Source: Domibacillus epiphyticus (GTDB lineage: Bacteria; Bacillota; Bacilli; Bacillales; Domibacillaceae). From it: a DNA stretch of 64,000 bases. Both the position numbers and the translations under genes were made by a program. The notes under the pieces were generated by a model, which ran no database searches, was not told the origin of the DNA, and saw only the letters and a list, made by a program, of their open reading frames with translations. Positions 62,919 through 64,000 of this stretch are shown here, piece by piece (position 1 is the stretch's first letter; every line of letters starts with the position of its first letter). Location: contig NZ_MSFI01000012.1 of the NCBI RefSeq assembly GCF_001975785.1, forward strand, positions 1 through 64,000, written 5' to 3'.

Positions 62919-63085
62919 TTATTTATAAAGCTGCTTATGAATGTCCATCATCATTGAAAGCCTTCTTGACGTGTTATGACGTTGCGGGTATGTGCCGTCT
63001 GAAATGCCATAATCTCTTACAATTTTTGCGCTTCAACAAATGATGCGTCTGCTTTTTCGTCTTTTTTTATATTCTTCTGCCACTT
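62919..63085 (-). pseudogene. Broken small gene of unknown family
   Basis: The minus strand reads KKDEKADASFVEAQK, then after a one-base shift in a run of five A IVRDYGISDGTYPQRHNTSR and RLSMMMDIHKQLYK. The halves fit as one soluble protein, but no start is seen. Family not recognised. Confidence 0.4.
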
Positions 63086-63204
63086 TTAGCGATATTTATT
63101 TTCCAAACCTTAATTTAAAAATTCTTTTTTGAATCAACCACAAGAAAAGATCTTCAGGGGGCACACCAGTTTATCGTCCTACTACGCTTTTACCTTGAAT
63201 TGGG

Positions 63205-64000
63205 TCACTGCTGTTCCCCCATTCCATCAAGATGCTTTGACTCAAAGTCATCGAGCAATGCACGCACTTCATCTGTTGACTCTGTGCTCATTAATTCATT
63301 TCTTAATTCGCTTGCCCCTCGAAACCCACGGACATATATCTTAAAAAAGCGATGAAGAGCCTTGAACGAACGCAGCGAATATTTATCATGAAGATCGAGA
63401 TGCAGCCTTAAGAGATCAAGCAATTCCTTACTGCTATGATCTTTCGGCTCCTTTTCAAAAGCAAATGGATTATTGAAAATACCACGCCCAATCATAATCC
63501 CATCAATACCGTATTGATGAGCAAGCTTTAAGCCAGTTTGACGATCAGGGATATCCCCATTGATCGTCAAGAGTGTATCTGGTGCCACCTGGTCACGAAT
63601 TTTCTTAATCTCCGGGATTAGTTCCCAATGCGCATCTACTTTGCTCATTTCCTTTCTTGTACGCAGATGAATGGAAAGATTCACAATGTCTTGTTTCAAT
63701 ATGTGTGTTAGCCAGTCATGCCATTCGTCTACATCCGTGAAACCAAGCCTTGTCTTTACACTTACAGGCAATCCTCCTGCTTTTGCTGCTTGTATTAAAT
63801 CTGCTGCAACTTCTGGACGACGGATAAGGCCGCTTCCCTTCCCGTTCTGTGTCACATTAGGTACAGGACAGCCCATATTGATATCCACTCCCCTAAACCC
63901 AAGTTTCGCCATACCAATGCTCATTTGCCGAAAGTATTCAGGCTTATCTCCCCATATATGAGCTACAATTGGTTGTTCATCCTCTGTAAAAGTCAAACGC
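63205..64000 (-). CDS. tRNA-dihydrouridine synthase, N-terminus beyond the window
   Basis: The C-terminal 265 residues of a Dus flavoenzyme; the frame is open at the right edge. The catalytic Cys lies in [49 protein letters not shown] and [14 protein letters not shown] are FMN- and tRNA-binding stretches of the family. It reduces uridines in tRNA D-loops. The C-terminal helical domain ([21 protein letters not shown]) is complete. It is most like the YfjN-type Dus of Bacillus. Confidence 0.92.
   Translation of the reverse strand, partial: RLTFTEDEQPIVAHIWGDKPEYFRQMSIGMAKLGFRGVDINMGCPVPNVTQNGKGSGLIRRPEVAADLIQAAKAGGLPVSVKTRLGFTDVDEWHDWLTHILKQDIVNLSIHLRTRKEMSKVDAHWELIPEIKKIRDQVAPDTLLTINGDIPDRQTGLKLAHQYGIDGIMIGRGIFNNPFAFEKEPKDHSSKELLDLLRLHLDLHDKYSLRSFKALHRFFKIYVRGFRGASELRNELMSTESTDEVRALLDDFESKHLDGMGEQQ

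Overview
The window reads as chromosome of an endospore-forming, motile, low-GC Gram-positive bacterium of the Bacillaceae. The evidence is direct: spore genes (a Spo0E-type phosphatase, SspK, SspH, a YfhD-like protein, CwlJ), a des-desK-desR membrane-fluidity operon in Bacillus order, AsnO, KtrAB-type potassium uptake, SwrC-type efflux, GGAGG-type ribosome binding sites, many intrinsic terminators, and two manganese (yybP-ykoY) riboswitches. I cannot name the species. No rRNA, tRNA, CRISPR array or intact mobile element was seen.

Layout. 1-3.5 kb: a LacI-controlled carbohydrate operon on the minus strand (oxidoreductase cut by the edge, sugar-binding lipoprotein, TIM-barrel isomerase, LacI repressor) with three matching operators. 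3.5-9.4 kb: YdjO-like protein, DUF456 protein, GIY-YIG protein, a decayed sporulation-kinase-like gene beside an intact Spo0E-like phosphatase, and two tandem chemoreceptors. 9.9-19.3 kb: flavin monooxygenase-like protein, PpnP, a pair of paralogous membrane proteins, AsnO, glutathione peroxidase, TerD, a GDSL hydrolase and a CheW-chemoreceptor pair. 19.6-25 kb: M48 protease, KtrB/KtrA and an FG-GAP-like protein. 25-30 kb: Mn riboswitch, Spo0M-like protein and TerC; then des-desK-desR. 30-42 kb: SwrC efflux pump, a fourth chemoreceptor, TRM11-like methylase, second Mn riboswitch with a second TerC, exonuclease-BRCT protein, TetR relic and collagen-like protein. 42-51.4 kb: transporter, S66 peptidase, several relics, a cluster of tiny spore genes, then CstA with a LytS/LytR-type two-component system. 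51.6-53.6 kb: a four-gene operon of double zinc-ribbon membrane proteins. 54.6-64 kb: SelO, DoxX with paired operators, a soluble PAS chemoreceptor, SstT, CwlJ, then a graveyard of gene and mobile-element relics and a dihydrouridine synthase cut by the right edge.

Themes. Five intact chemoreceptors plus one relic and a lone CheW suggest broad chemotactic sensing. Two TerC proteins, each behind its own Mn riboswitch, point to Mn export or metallation; one shares its transcript with a short Spo0M-like (arrestin-fold) protein. The CstA/LytSR block looks like a pyruvate- or peptide-responsive uptake module, with a direct repeat as its likely operator. The least explained systems are the double zinc-ribbon operon, the paralogous membrane pair, the gene whose start is separated from its body by a run of eight T, and two related 50-residue proteins in distant places. 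Many small genes too short for routine calling were found by reading intergenic DNA, and about eleven broken genes were recognised by protein similarity running across frames.
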